From NCBI RefSeq assembly GCF_000004075.3, contig NC_026655.2, positions 25,653,489 to 25,717,488 of the forward strand: 64,000 nt of DNA, read 5' to 3'. Numbering within the stretch: the stretch's first letter is position 1; each line of letters opens with the position of its first letter. This DNA is from Cucumis sativus (taxonomy: Eukaryota; Streptophyta; Magnoliopsida; Cucurbitales; Cucurbitaceae). Both the position numbers and the translations under genes were made by a program. Of this stretch, positions 24,501-35,932 are shown in pieces. The notes beneath the pieces are model-generated. The model saw only the letters and a list, made by a program, of their open reading frames with translations, was not told where the DNA came from and ran no database searches.

Positions 24501-26113
24501 GGAAACTTTTAACCTCTTCAAAATGTTCGAAATGTGCTGTTCTATTTTTTTTCTTTGAAACAATGACATTTAACGAGATAATTCTTTACAGGTCAATGCT
24601 CCATCCTATTGGCCTAAGATGACGCCAATTAGTTCATTTTCATGGCATTCATACAATGAAGAAACTGCTTCTGCGTATGCTGATGATACAACCACCATGG
24701 CTGGGTTAGTAGAGCAAATAAGTATCACCAGGGATGCAACAGATTATTTGTGGTATATGACAGAGTAAGAAATTCTCCACCCCACAGTTCTGCTCTCTGT
24801 CGAACATTTTATCAAAAAATATTGTAATAAATCAACTATATCTTACTCTACCTCATGTTTATCTTGCTCAGTATAAGGATCGACTCGAATGAAGGCTTCT
24901 TAAAAAGTGGACAATGGCCTCTTCTCACCATCTTTTCAGCAGGGCATGCTTTGCATGTGTTCATAAATGGCCAACTATCTGGTACATGACAATAAACGTG
25001 TTTTTTCTCCTTACATATCCTTCTAGCATCAACTAAATGATTCTAATTCTAACATCATAATGTTATTATATTCTGAATATAGGAACTGTATATGGGGGGT
25101 TGGATAATCCCAAATTAACATTCAGCAAATATGTTAACTTAAGGCCAGGAGTTAACAAGCTTTCAATGTTGAGTGTTGCTGTCGGTCTCCCGGTTAGTTG
25201 CTTTGGTTTCTTATTTCAGGCTTTTCTTTAAAGTTATCATAGATTCAAATTTGATTTACGTTTCCCCGCTTGCTTGATGTCAGAATGTTGGCGTTCATTT
25301 TGAGACTTGGAATGCTGGCATCTTAGGTCCTGTCACGTTGAAGGGTCTAAACGAGGGTACAAGAGACATGTCTGGATATAAATGGTCTTACAAGGTACAT
25401 TACTACACCAATGTATCCATTCAATGTGGTGGCAATAATATGAAAGTTTTTAGAAGCTAGAGAATCTAAATTACATTAATTACTCATGAGTAGGTTGGCT
25501 TGAAAGGAGAAGCCTTGAATCTTCATACTGTTAGTGGAAGTAGCTCTGTTGAATGGATGACAGGCTCATTGGTGTCTCAAAAACAACCCCTCACATGGTA
25601 CAAGGTGAGAGAAATTCAAATGAACGTTCTTAAATATCTACATTTCTCCATTGACAAAGACCATTTCGATCCTAATATAATGCAAGCTTCTGTTATAAAC
25701 TGTATATGCAGACGACTTTCAATGCTCCGGGAGGCAACGAACCGTTAGCTTTAGATATGGGCAGCATGGGTAAAGGTCAAGTATGGATTAACGGTGAGAG
25801 CATCGGACGTCATTGGCCTGCATATACTGCACGAGGTAGTTGTGGCAAATGCTACTATGGTGGAATTTTTACTGAGAAGAAATGTCATTTTAGCTGTGGA
25901 GAGCCCTCACAAAGATGGTAAAAGGACTTAACCCCTACATACTAATTTATAAGTTGTCTATCTGCCATTCGTACTCGTTTCTTATGATAAAACTTTTGAA
26001 ATTTCAGGTACCACGTTCCTCGAGCTTGGTTGAAACCGAGCGGGAATATCTTAGTGATTTTCGAAGAATGGGGTGGCAATCCTGATGGTATCTCTTTGGT
26101 TAAGAGATCATGA
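21475..26113 (+). CDS. Beta-galactosidase (GH35), copy B
   Basis: Secreted beta-galactosidase of the plant BGAL2/4 type, acting on beta-galactosyl residues in the cell wall. Eighteen exons: 21475-21639, 21734-21829, 21923-22035, 22141-22207, 22342-22434, 22600-22743, 23368-23456, 23558-23663, 23756-23843, 24002-24120, 24218-24382, 24592-24764, 24872-24981, 25083-25192, 25284-25394, 25494-25604, 25712-25917, 26008-26113. They sum to 2172 nt, 723 residues, with no internal stop. A signal peptide ends near residue 24. Acid/base Glu182 lies in IENEYG and nucleophile Glu251 in WTEAWTGW. The C-terminal beta-sandwich part ends in [12 protein letters not shown] with no lectin domain, as is usual for this roughly 720-residue class. 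An alternative in-frame GTG upstream is not a plausible start. Confidence 0.95.
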
Positions 26114-28359
26114 TTACACAAAAAAAAAAAAAAAAAAATCCATATTGAGGCTGCCTACAGCTAAGCTCAGCCATGCCTCGTATTTCTTTCTAGTTTTACT
26201 ATATACACATAGATTCCACAAATTATATAGTTCATCTCGAGTTGCTTGAACCACTCGCCAAACTCGGGCTAGTAACTCTGCATCTCGGACTGAACGTACA
26301 CACATAGTGATCGAATTGGCCAGAGAATAAATGGAGAAGAATACCAAAATCAAACACCATTTTTATACCACTGTAGATAGTGAAAAAAGATTGCTATGTA
26401 TATAGAAAGAAAATCCATTCTTGGGTTCAAAACTTTGATCCCGGATTTAGACCCAAATTTATTTATTTGGGAGCTTATGTAATGAATTCGATCATTGGTC
26501 GAAGTTGTAATGTATGAATACAATACAAATGTTGAAGAAAAGTACAAAATATGATTACACTTTTTGCAAAAGTGAATCCAAAAGTGATCATAACGTGAAT
26601 GTCTCAATCAAGGTTAGGCATTTTGCAAAGGCATCCTCTTAGTCATTAAAGTTATCAATCAAAGAAAATATGCTATGGCCTTTCAGTGTCCAATTTTGCA
26701 ACACCCAGCTAAATTAGAAAAGCACAATTCCAATGTATTTGCACCTTTATTAATACATATATTTCCGAAATTGATGAAATATAACTAAATTTTAGAATTT
26801 ATGAAGATTGACATCAACAAGCTTCTCTTACTATTTAAATAGATTTCTATTGTGTTTGTCTACTGATAGAATCTAAAATGATGCTCTATCGAGTAATTAT
26901 TTTGATTCATTTTTCTATATTTGAAAAACTTCTCAAATACATAATATATTAAAATATAAGTTAAATAGTTAAAATATATGAATGTGATATAAAAACTTTG
27001 GGGTTGTTTGGCCCAAGGGTTATATATGTGGGATTGAGTTAGAGTAATCTAACTCTTGTTTGGAGGAAGGTTATCATAACCGTTGTTTTAGGCTTATCAT
27101 ATCCCTCTTTAACTTTTCATAGCCCTAAACCTTTTAAACTTACTCGTAGTTTTATTATTTCATTTATTTATCAAACGACATTTGTTTTTAATTAATTTAA
27201 TAATCTTTAAAAAAATATTGTTTTTTAATTTATTTTATTTATGAAATTAATTTTAATTAGATATTAATTGCAAGTAGTCTACGTATTTAGCGGTCGTATT
27301 TAACTTTTTTAAAATTTTATTATTTCATGTCTTTTATTTGATTTTCATCTTTTCAAATATTTTATTTTAAAACCAATTATTTATCTATATCTAAACTATT
27401 TCTTATAAATTTGAGTTAAATGAATTTCTAGAAAAATAAATTTTATTAATTTTGTAAAAATTCACGACAAAATCAAATTAAATAACGTTTGAATTCTTAG
27501 ATAACCTACAAACTATATAACAAATATTTTAAAACGTAAGTGAACTTTAAATGTATAAGATTTTTTTTTAAAAAAAATCAATTTAATGGTGAAAATTAAT
27601 TTTAGAATACAAAATTTCTTTTAGAAAATAATTTATTGGCACACAAGGATTACATAAAAATGGACTTCTCATTTAAAAAAATTACTAAAAAATATTTTAC
27701 AAAAATAAGACAATTTGATAAATTAAATATATAAAATTTGTGTATTTAAATTAGAATACGAATTTTTTAAAAAAATTCATTAACACAACGTACGTAACTC
27801 TTATCTCAAACATCTCTATCGTAACCCTAAAACCCTTTTTTCAAACACATAGTATCATAATAGTAAGTTGATCGTAACTCTAACCCTTCATCCATAATTC
27901 AACATTTTTCCAAACGTTCTCTAATATATCATTTGATAATTTGTCGATTTTCATGTTTGAGAACTAAGCTTACCTTCCATCTAATTAATTTTTTTAATAA
28001 TCACAATTAACATGTTCAATAATCACAATTAAGATGAAAAACCAAATTAATTATCACAGGAAGTCTAATTACTAAAGTAATAATCATAAATTAGTCGAGT
28101 GACAAATTATATTGTGTTTTCCTTTTCACATGATTATGAAATTTCTTACTTTGGTTATTCAAACTTTATCTTTTTGGTTAATTAGAAATTTTTATCTTGT
28201 TTCTGGGTAATCAAACGAATCCCCTTTTTTCAGATTCTTCTCTTCCCCTACTTCTTTTTGCTTAATTCAATCCACATCTTAATTTGCCTGTTCTTCTTTT
28301 GATTCCGGAGGTTTTGATCTTTCGATTGCGCGGTCTAGGTCGAACAGAGGGGATTAACA
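26114..28359. other. 3' UTR of B and intergenic region
   Basis: The first roughly 420 bases are the probable 3' UTR: GAGGCTGCCT, GTACACACA-TAGTGAT and TTCTTGGGTTC blocks reappear after the stop of copy D. A run of 19 A's lies at 26119-26137. After about 26600 the sequence is AT-rich with no ORF of note. The last roughly 150 bases, pyrimidine-rich and ending GGGGATTAACA before the ATG, form the leader of the VHA-e gene. Confidence 0.6.
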
Positions 28360-30205
28360 ATGGGATTCTTGATCACATCCCTGATTTTCTCCGTGATTGG
28401 AGTCATCGCTTGTTTTTGCACCCTAATTTGCTGTAATAGAGGCGCTTCAACTAATTTGTAAACTCCCTTGTTCTTTATCGATTCTCTTTCTCTAATTTCA
28501 TACTTGTCTTGGGTTGTGGATCTAGAGGAAATTAGTTCATCCGATACATCATTTAACTCGGTCACAAACTATTCGTTTTTGCTTATAACTATTTTCGATT
28601 TTCATATTCTATGCAACTTTGTTAAGTTCTGTTGCCCATAATCATTTTGATTAGGTTGTACTGTACCCTAATCCTTGTGTTGTTGGAATTTAGACATTTA
28701 TTCCTTCTTTTTTTCTTTTTGGTATTTATCCAATGACTGCCATTTTTTCATACTGAAGATTTAGGCGCTTGTATTTGTGTCTAAGCTGGTATTATCAAGC
28801 GCTATTGATATTGTAATATGAGATTCTATGATTTAACATAGGAATGTACAAAATTAGGGAAGATGTATGGGAGATTGAGTAGGATGGAACAATATTGACA
28901 AAAAGATGTGAAATTTGAAGACGCTTGGTAGTCAATGAAGGATGTCAGGATTTCTATAAAATGTTGTTACTTTAGTTGAGGAAACGTAACGTCATTTTGG
29001 AAAATGATTGATTGGAATTTATCTTGTCGAACTATGTTGTTCTTGGTTTAAGTATACAAATGTTTTCTATCTTGGTGTTGAGGGTATGCCATTGGTAAGC
29101 TTAATGATAAAGTTTTTTTGTGGTTTGAATACTGATCAGAACTTAAAATGTACTTACTAAAACATTGTTAATGCTTGTTTTTCTAGCCTCTCTCTGGTTG
29201 CTAGTCTTTTCAGCCACATCAATACTCACCCTTGGAACAGTGTTATATGAGAGATGAAAGCCTCTCATTAAGTCTTATAGCGGTCTAAATTATGTTCAAT
29301 TCCTTAAAAAGGTTATATTTGCTTGCTTCGTCAGGCACTTAACGGTTAACAACAAAAATTAGGAAAGACTTTTGTTCATGCATCTGACTTCCTTGGTATC
29401 TTGATACTCATTTGAAGACCTCTTAGCCATTCAACAATTGAATGGTTATGTTATTTTTTAACCATTAACCCCTTGGCATTTGCGTAATTTTTCGAAGTAG
29501 TTTTATAATTTTGCATTGGCTAATTTGCTATTCTTGAATGCAGGTTTCATCTTACTTTGATCATTACTGCAACAATATGCTGCTGGATGATGTAAGTTTT
29601 TTGTGTCTTAACTTTTTATTTATGAAATGTCTATTGGTCGATCGCGTTGGATATGGTTGTGCGCAATATTTTCTATTGACAATGGACCTTCAAATGCCTC
29701 TTTACTGAAATGTTCAAATCTTTGATGAAGTTTCAGTCAGAGAAACTTACAAAATCCTTGTTATTGTACTGGATTCCATCTAAAATTGACTGGCTACCAT
29801 TTTTTGTTTTTTTTCATCTCCATCTAACCAGAATGTACAATTATAGAATATAGGCTTCTCATTGTGAAATGATCCAGCCTAGCATCAATAAGCCTCTAGG
29901 TTCAGTTTTCACCCATGATTTTTCCAGACATTTTGTTGAAGAATAGTCTCTATGTCTGTTATGGAGTATCCTTTCGGATAGTATATCTTTAACGCCACGA
30001 TCTCTTTTTGAAACCTGTTATTGAATCTATAAACTGAGCTACTCTTGCCACAGTATCTATTATTTTATTACTAAACACTAAATATGTATAATGTGTAATG
30101 ACTGTTGATGTTTTTTCTTTGCATTTGTTTGAATCTAGGTGGGCAATTGTATATCTTGCACAAATGAAGCCACTTATTGTTCCCATTCTGAATGACTCGG
30201 AGTGA
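28360..30205 (+). CDS. VHA-e: V-type proton ATPase subunit e (VHA-e)
   Basis: Small hydrophobic subunit of the membrane V0 sector of the vacuolar/endomembrane proton pump, needed for pump assembly. Three exons at 28360-28457, 29544-29591 and 30139-30205 sum to 213 nt and give 70 residues, the usual length of plant VHA-e. The protein starts [14 protein letters not shown], carries the typical [10 protein letters not shown] between two membrane segments (about residues 4-24 and 34-56) and ends [11 protein letters not shown]. Introns of about 1.1 kb and 0.5 kb have GT-AG borders. The exons are too short for ordinary ORF scans, so the gene is easily missed. Its neighbours are functionally unrelated. 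Confidence 0.95.
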
Positions 30206-32244
30206 AGTGTTTATTTAAGTTGTGTTATGAATTTTAAATCATCATGGGGTTGCTGCTGATGCACCCTAAAGAAGAAGATATGTTCAATTTTTCAGATTCC
30301 ATGTATCTATGTTGTATTTCAAGGTTGAATCTGTGCATTTCATAATTTGAAGATGACCTTTCAATCGGGCTTCAGATTTTTGGAGGATCGACTGTTATTC
30401 ATAGCTACTTATTACACAGATCTCCATTTGTGAATTAAATACTTTTGTGGTTGGGGCTGTTTGTTTCATTCTCCAACTTTTATCAATAATAATATCATTC
30501 ATTTATTAATAAAGTGATCCATAGGTTCAAATCATCTAGTTGTGATTTCATTCCATATTACTTTTTGAGGTTTGATCATACTCATGCTATTAACTTCAAG
30601 ACCTTATTAGCTACCACATTCTAGACCACATCTATAAATGTTCTAGACAGTCGTGTATAAAGAATTTTTATAAAAAAATAAAAAAAGATCGTTTAGATTT
30701 GGGTATACGATTTAAGAAAAACAATCTTGTACTTAATAGTGTATTGACGACGACATTTTTGGTATTTTTCAAAGTATTCTATTAGACATAATTTCAATTT
30801 AATCCCCTAATTGTATGTAATGTTTGAGAACCAATATTCTGATCTATAAGACCACTTGGGGTATACGACTTCAGAAAAACGAAAAGTATATATGTCTTAA
30901 TCAATTTAATAAAAGTATGTTCATGTTGTCTCTAATTTAATTTTTCTAGATGCTTCAACAATTCAGTTATGCTCGTATTGACCACCGACTTTACTATTAT
31001 TATTTTTAGTTCAATCGATAGAGAAGGAGATTCAAACCTCTTAACATTTTGGTTGATTATATAATTCTTTTTATGATTGAACTATATTTTACTTGATGTT
31101 TGGATTTAATTTTTATTTATAAAATTTCACAAATCATTTATTTTATTTATTTATTTTTGAAAATGACATGTTTTCCTTAGATTACAAAGAAGCTTTTATC
31201 ATCGTTTTTAGTCACTATGTTAGAAGACTAATCTACATTAAATATTAGGTTTGAGTAAAATAGTGAAACTTAATTAAAGTTCTTTTAAATTAATTATTAT
31301 CTAATCACCTATAAAAAAAAGGAAAATTATCAAAAATATCAATTTTGACAAAATATTTATAACATATAGTAAAAATTTTAGATTTTATCAATGATAAACA
31401 TTGATAGCTACTGATATGCTTCTATCAATTACCAGTAACGATAGAAGTCAATTTTTATCATTGATAAAATCTAAAATTTTGCTATAATCGGTAAATATTT
31501 TAATTTATTTTGATACTTTTAAAAATGATCCTTGAAATAATAAGTATTTAGTATAAAATTGAAATTAAAAATATAAATCTTAAAAGAAATAGTTAGACGG
31601 AATTGAAACAAAACTCAAAATACAAATGGTAACATTTTGAAAGAGGTTTTTCCAAATAAAATCACAAAATATTTATACAAATGACAAAATATCAAGTGAA
31701 AAAATAATTTGCAGAGAGAATTTACTTTTGTGTGTAAATATTTTTTCTTCCAAAAGCTAATTACCAGAAGAAAAGATACTTTCCTGAAATTATTTCAAAT
31801 AACACAATTTCATGAGACACTTACAAAATTGTATTTTTAAATATTATAAATATTTTGGTTCCATTTTTTATATTAAAACAATCAAAATATAGCAATATTT
31901 TAGATGTAATTAATGATAGATAGATATCACTTTCTATCCTAGCATTGACATGGTAGGAGAACTCACATCCCATTTATTATACATTTTTGTATCAATTGTT
32001 TATATAAAAGTTTGAGAAGTTCAATATTAACCAAAGAGTTCATGGAAGGTCTAATTTTCAAATTAAAAAAAAAGAGTAGGTCAAAAGTCAAAAACTACAA
32101 CTTCATAGTCAAAATCGGTCCATGTCATTGACATTCACATTTCAGCTCAGCTTCACAGTCTCCAAAGCTTCTCCAAAGCTCCAAGCTCTCCATTCCATTC
32201 TTCAATTCCACTCAAAACCGTCTCTTTGCTCCTCACTGCATTTG
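30206..32244. other. 3' UTR of VHA-e and intergenic region; start of duplication
   Basis: The VHA-e 3' UTR continues to roughly 30500. From about 30880 the sequence resembles 41266 onward (TATATGTCTTAAT..., ACGACTTTA-like block), which marks the left edge of the tandem duplication. An inverted-repeat element lies at 31365-31486. Directly before the OST5 remnant is a CT-rich leader (GTCTCCAAAGCTTCTCCAAA). Confidence 0.55.
31365..31486. mobile_element. MITE-like inverted-repeat element
   Basis: Two arms of about 34 nt (left from 31365, right ending 31486), built around TTTTAGATTTTATCAATGAT, are near-perfect inverted repeats around a short core rich in TCTATCA. There is no coding capacity. Related sequences occur at about 42175-42283 and 51176-51295, each upstream of an OST5 copy. 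I cannot make out a clean target-site duplication. Confidence 0.55.
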
Positions 32245-34216
32245 ATGGTGAGTTGAGTTTGAATTGCTTTGCCAACATTTTTCTTTTGATTTCGATGACT
32301 TTCCCATTTCGCATTTTGTAACTTCATTGATCATGGCTTCTGCAGGCGCCCAAACCTGTAACCATTCAACTTATCAAATCTTCCTTCCCAACTGGGGTCT
32401 CAATGATCGCCTCTATGGCCTCATTGTTGCCGCTTCCTCTTCTATGTAAGTTCGATTGGAATTGTCGCTTTGTAGCTTAATGAAATCTGGGTTATGTTAG
32501 TTTTTCACTGTCAAATGATGGATTTTCCATCCTTTTCGTTCTATTCAAGTTGATCAGAGTCTATATGCTTTCACTGTTTACTTTCTGGCGTTTGTTGCTG
32601 GCTTAATTCGCTTTAATTACTGTGAAACCATTAGAAGATAATCCATTGTTTGGTTTGGGAGGAGATTATATGCAACTTTATCCATTAACGATCAAATATC
32701 ATCCTCATGTTTGTTTTTTTCACACGTTTTGAGTTACTACATTGAGAATTGTTTGATGAGATGTTGGAGTGTTATCGAAGTACCACGTTGGCTAGAACCA
32801 GGATGATATATGGTATGTAAGTGAAGAGAACTAGAGGTATTTTGGGTGAAACAAAAAACATGTCGAGATTTATGCCCAAAATGGATAATATTGCACCATT
32901 GTAGAGATATATTGGAAAGACTGCCACAATGGAATTAATATTACTAGGGCATGAAGATTATCGAATCTATATTTAATGGTTATTAAGAGGCGGGATTGAA
33001 TAATCTTTTCACTGTGCTACCATTCATGATGAAAATGGAAAGCCACGAGAAATTGAATATGAGTGTCTTGCAAAGCCACAAGCTTTTTTTCTAGGAGGCT
33101 CCATGTTTTTAATGAAACTTAGGGCGGAACTACTTTTCATAATTCAAATCTGTGTTCTACCTTCCAGCAAAAGAGGGTCAACTTGACCATCAGTAAAGAA
33201 GAGTGCTCTGTACGCTTGTTCAATAGAAGTCCTCCAGTTTTAGGAGCATTCCACCTTTAATATTGAGCAAGGGGGTTAATCCAAAACTATAGGAAGGTTG
33301 ACTCTTGGACAGGAAATTTGTTCATTGTTGAGGATATTTTCTTTCACTTGTTACTTGTTCTAGAAATAGTGAAGTTGCTCTCTGTCCTGAATTTCTTCTT
33401 GCAATACTTTTCAAAATTTTATTTGAAAAGAAAAATGAAGAAATTTGTTCTAGTTTTCTTCAAATATTTTTTTAGCCAATTCCATCCTGTTCATTTTTTT
33501 TCATCCTGTATTGAAATGCTCGGGAAAATGCATAATGGTAAGGAGTCACTGATAATGGTGGTGTTAAATTTTTTCTCTCCTTTTGTTGTAAATGAGACCA
33601 TTTGACTATGTCATGCATCAGCTTCCACCCTTGTAGTTGGTGGACCTCCTGCCATTGAAAGGGTTTGGATATCCTACATTTCTGAATCTCCTATACTTGA
33701 CTTGGACTGTGATTGGAACAATGAGTGAACAATCATTTCTTCTTTGACTGAAGGAAAGTAATCAGTAATATGGACAACAATGTTCTTTCTAGTAGTAGAT
33801 TTAAAAGGTAGCTTGAAGATCTGAAGTTTCTATTTTTTGTAATCCTTGACTTAAAGGTTGTGACAGTATGCTAGAACGAATGTAATTGCAACAATGAAAA
33901 CAAAGATGTTTCCATTGTAGGCTACGGTTATAATCTGTCTCTGTTTAGATGATGATTAGTGTCATGAAAAACTATTGATAAATTCGGTTTGAAGTTTGAT
34001 TAGATCAAATTTCAGTGCAATCATCTAATACAATGGCTGTTTTCAGATTTCATGTTAGTGTCATTTCAATAGATAAAATCCAACTTTCATCTTCTCATGG
34101 GAACGGTCACGCTAACCACAGTGAATATCATTTGCAGTTATGAAGAGGCGTATTCTAGAAAAATCCGTAGTCTGGCCAAGGGACTTACTGGAGGAGCACC
34201 TGCCTTTGTCTTCTTG
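32245..34216 (+). pseudogene. Broken OST5/TMEM258 copy 1
   Basis: Remnant of the small oligosaccharyltransferase subunit gene that is intact at 52351. Exon 1 is the lone ATG at 32245-32247, exon 2 is 32346-32445 and exon 3 is 34138-34216, with the same splice positions as the intact gene. Exon 2 is 100 nt instead of 101, which shifts the frame. I find no exon 4 (GFGSLFLLLASGVYV in the intact gene) downstream. Exon 3 still reads YEEAYSRKIRSLAKGL. Two alternative frames remain open: 77 residues from the old ATG, or 69 residues from an ATG at 32333 inside intron 1 that restores the OST5 frame and ends at 34234. Most likely it is a pseudogene. Confidence 0.75.
32760..34100. other. Enlarged intron 2 of OST5 copy 1, possible ancient insertion
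   Basis: This intron is 1692 nt, against 844 nt in the intact gene. The additional sequence contains fragments that read like decayed protein (for example VEVPRWLE at the start and FIVEDIFFHLLL near 33320) in several frames with stops. The same insertion is present in copy 2, so it predates the duplication. I do not recognise the source. Confidence 0.35.
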
Positions 34217-35690
34217 GTATGGATCTCTCTGTAGATTTCTCTTATCATATCAGATTTCTCACCGGTGAAATGTTCTTGTTTGCCCATTGACTTCTGTGCA
34301 ATGAATGTTAAAACAGATATGAATTAATTTGATGCCATAACTAATTAATTAATGGGCAAATTTGACAGGATAGTGTTCGGTATTGAAATAACTGAATATA
34401 GTTCATGTTCTTAGGTTTTAACTCTTGTTGGATGTAAAGGCTTTTTGATTTAGTATTGCCAAGTATGTGTAATTTTCGCAAACTTGTTCTCTCCTCAAGC
34501 AAGGAATTGTATTACTTAAGCAAACAATTTTCTTTTTGTCTTATATTACCTTTATTACTGGAAATTCACATTCGGAAGTATTTTGTGCTTTTCAAAATTT
34601 CCAAATCTTCTGATTTCTTGTTTAATAATGATTTCGTGATTACTTTTTAGTTTCTAAAATTTCACTTGTCTATTTCTTTTGAGGAGGAAGTCTTAAAATT
34701 TTTAGGGAAAGGGTAGATTAGTTACAACATGAGAAAAGTTATCTTTTTTAAAATTAGTTACAATTTTTTATGATTTGCAAGCTTAATTACCCTACGTATA
34801 TGATTGTTGAATTTACATAATTGGTAAATCTATGCAATTACTTTCTTTAGGAGGGGGCAACCTCTGCCCCGACCCTAGATTGTCGCCTTATCATTTTTGT
34901 GAAATATGCTTTCAAAATTCTTATTTTAAAAAAAGATAGTTACAAAATTACTACAAGAAATATTCTAAGTTAAATATAGCACTCCTAAAGTTATCTCCTT
35001 GATATCCTTACCGTATTTATTTATTCAAAAGTATTACAAAAAATAGAATAAAATTTAAAAATAGCTCAGTCAAACCCAAAACAAGCTTGAACATTTGGCA
35101 TAAGGCATATAACGAAAAGAAGTTGAAAAAAGAAAGTGAATAGGAACAATTCTAGACTGAACCAAAATTATCTTTCTAATATATTACCGAACACAACTTG
35201 ACTCTAATTAAAACTTGATTATTTATGCATTGTACTAAAATTGTAAGTCCAGAGGGATTTTCCTTAAATATGCATATTGTTTTATTTTAAGGAGCCACAA
35301 GTGTGTTCACGTACCTACATTTTTTTTAAAAGACAAACCTACATTGTTATATCTAGGCGCATGCACACACACACACATGTACGCATGTATGATAAAAAAT
35401 AAATTAAAATAAAAATTTAAAATTAAAACTCTTACCGGTATTCTTATAATTAAAAAAAAAACACAAATTTTGTATGTATTCTTGTGAAGTGAAGATGGAA
35501 TGAATCCAAATTACGTTTAAAATTCAGGGCCTAGTTATCTAATCCAAATTTTAGATCCAGTTGAACAAATCCTGAAAAAATGCCAAAAGGTTTGGCTTGA
35601 AAATAGTAGGATAGAGGCAGAGACAGAGGCAGTTTTCTAAAAGAAGACAATGACATAGTCCTCTTCTTCTTTCTCTCTGTGTTAAATGCT
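34217..35690. other. Intergenic region between OST5 copy 1 and copy C
   Basis: AT-rich DNA without a supported gene. A short CA microsatellite lies at about 35364-35379. The region is mirrored, with small indels, at about 44600-46043. Confidence 0.6.
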
Positions 35691-35697
35691 TATAAAG
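35691..35697 (+). promoter_or_regulatory. TATA box of copy C
   Basis: TATAAAG in AAATGCTTATAAAGCACC, preceded by a CT-rich tract. The context is shared with copy D. It predicts a leader of roughly 210 nt. Confidence 0.6.
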
Positions 35698-35733
35698 CAC
35701 CTTGTTCTTGCAGCGGAACTCACCATTCCTTCA

Positions 35734-35778
35734 ATGTTCTTGCATTTGCTTCTCACATTCTCTATCTGCCCATTTTAA
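35734..35778 (+). other. Upstream ORF 1 of copy C
   Basis: A 14-codon ORF (MFLHLLLTF...) lies in the predicted leader. In copy D the matching ATG has become GTG, so the ORF is specific to C. Confidence 0.35.
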
Positions 35779-35866
35779 ACAAGAGCAAGAGAGGAATAGA
35801 AAGAAGAAGAAGAAATCCGTGCCCTGGCTTCTGTTGCCTCTCACTGAAAACATATATTATCTCTGC

Positions 35867-35899
35867 ATGAGATTGAGATACAAAGCAAGTTGCTGTTGA
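35867..35899 (+). other. Upstream ORF 2 of copy C
   Basis: A 10-codon ORF, MRLRYKASCC, ends 33 nt before the main ATG. It shares frame and C-terminus (YK.SCC) with the longer 26-codon ORF of copy D, whose start codon is GTG here. Confidence 0.4.
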
Positions 35900-35932
35900 G
35901 GACCAGAGGGGATAGCTTGCAAAATTTTCAGA

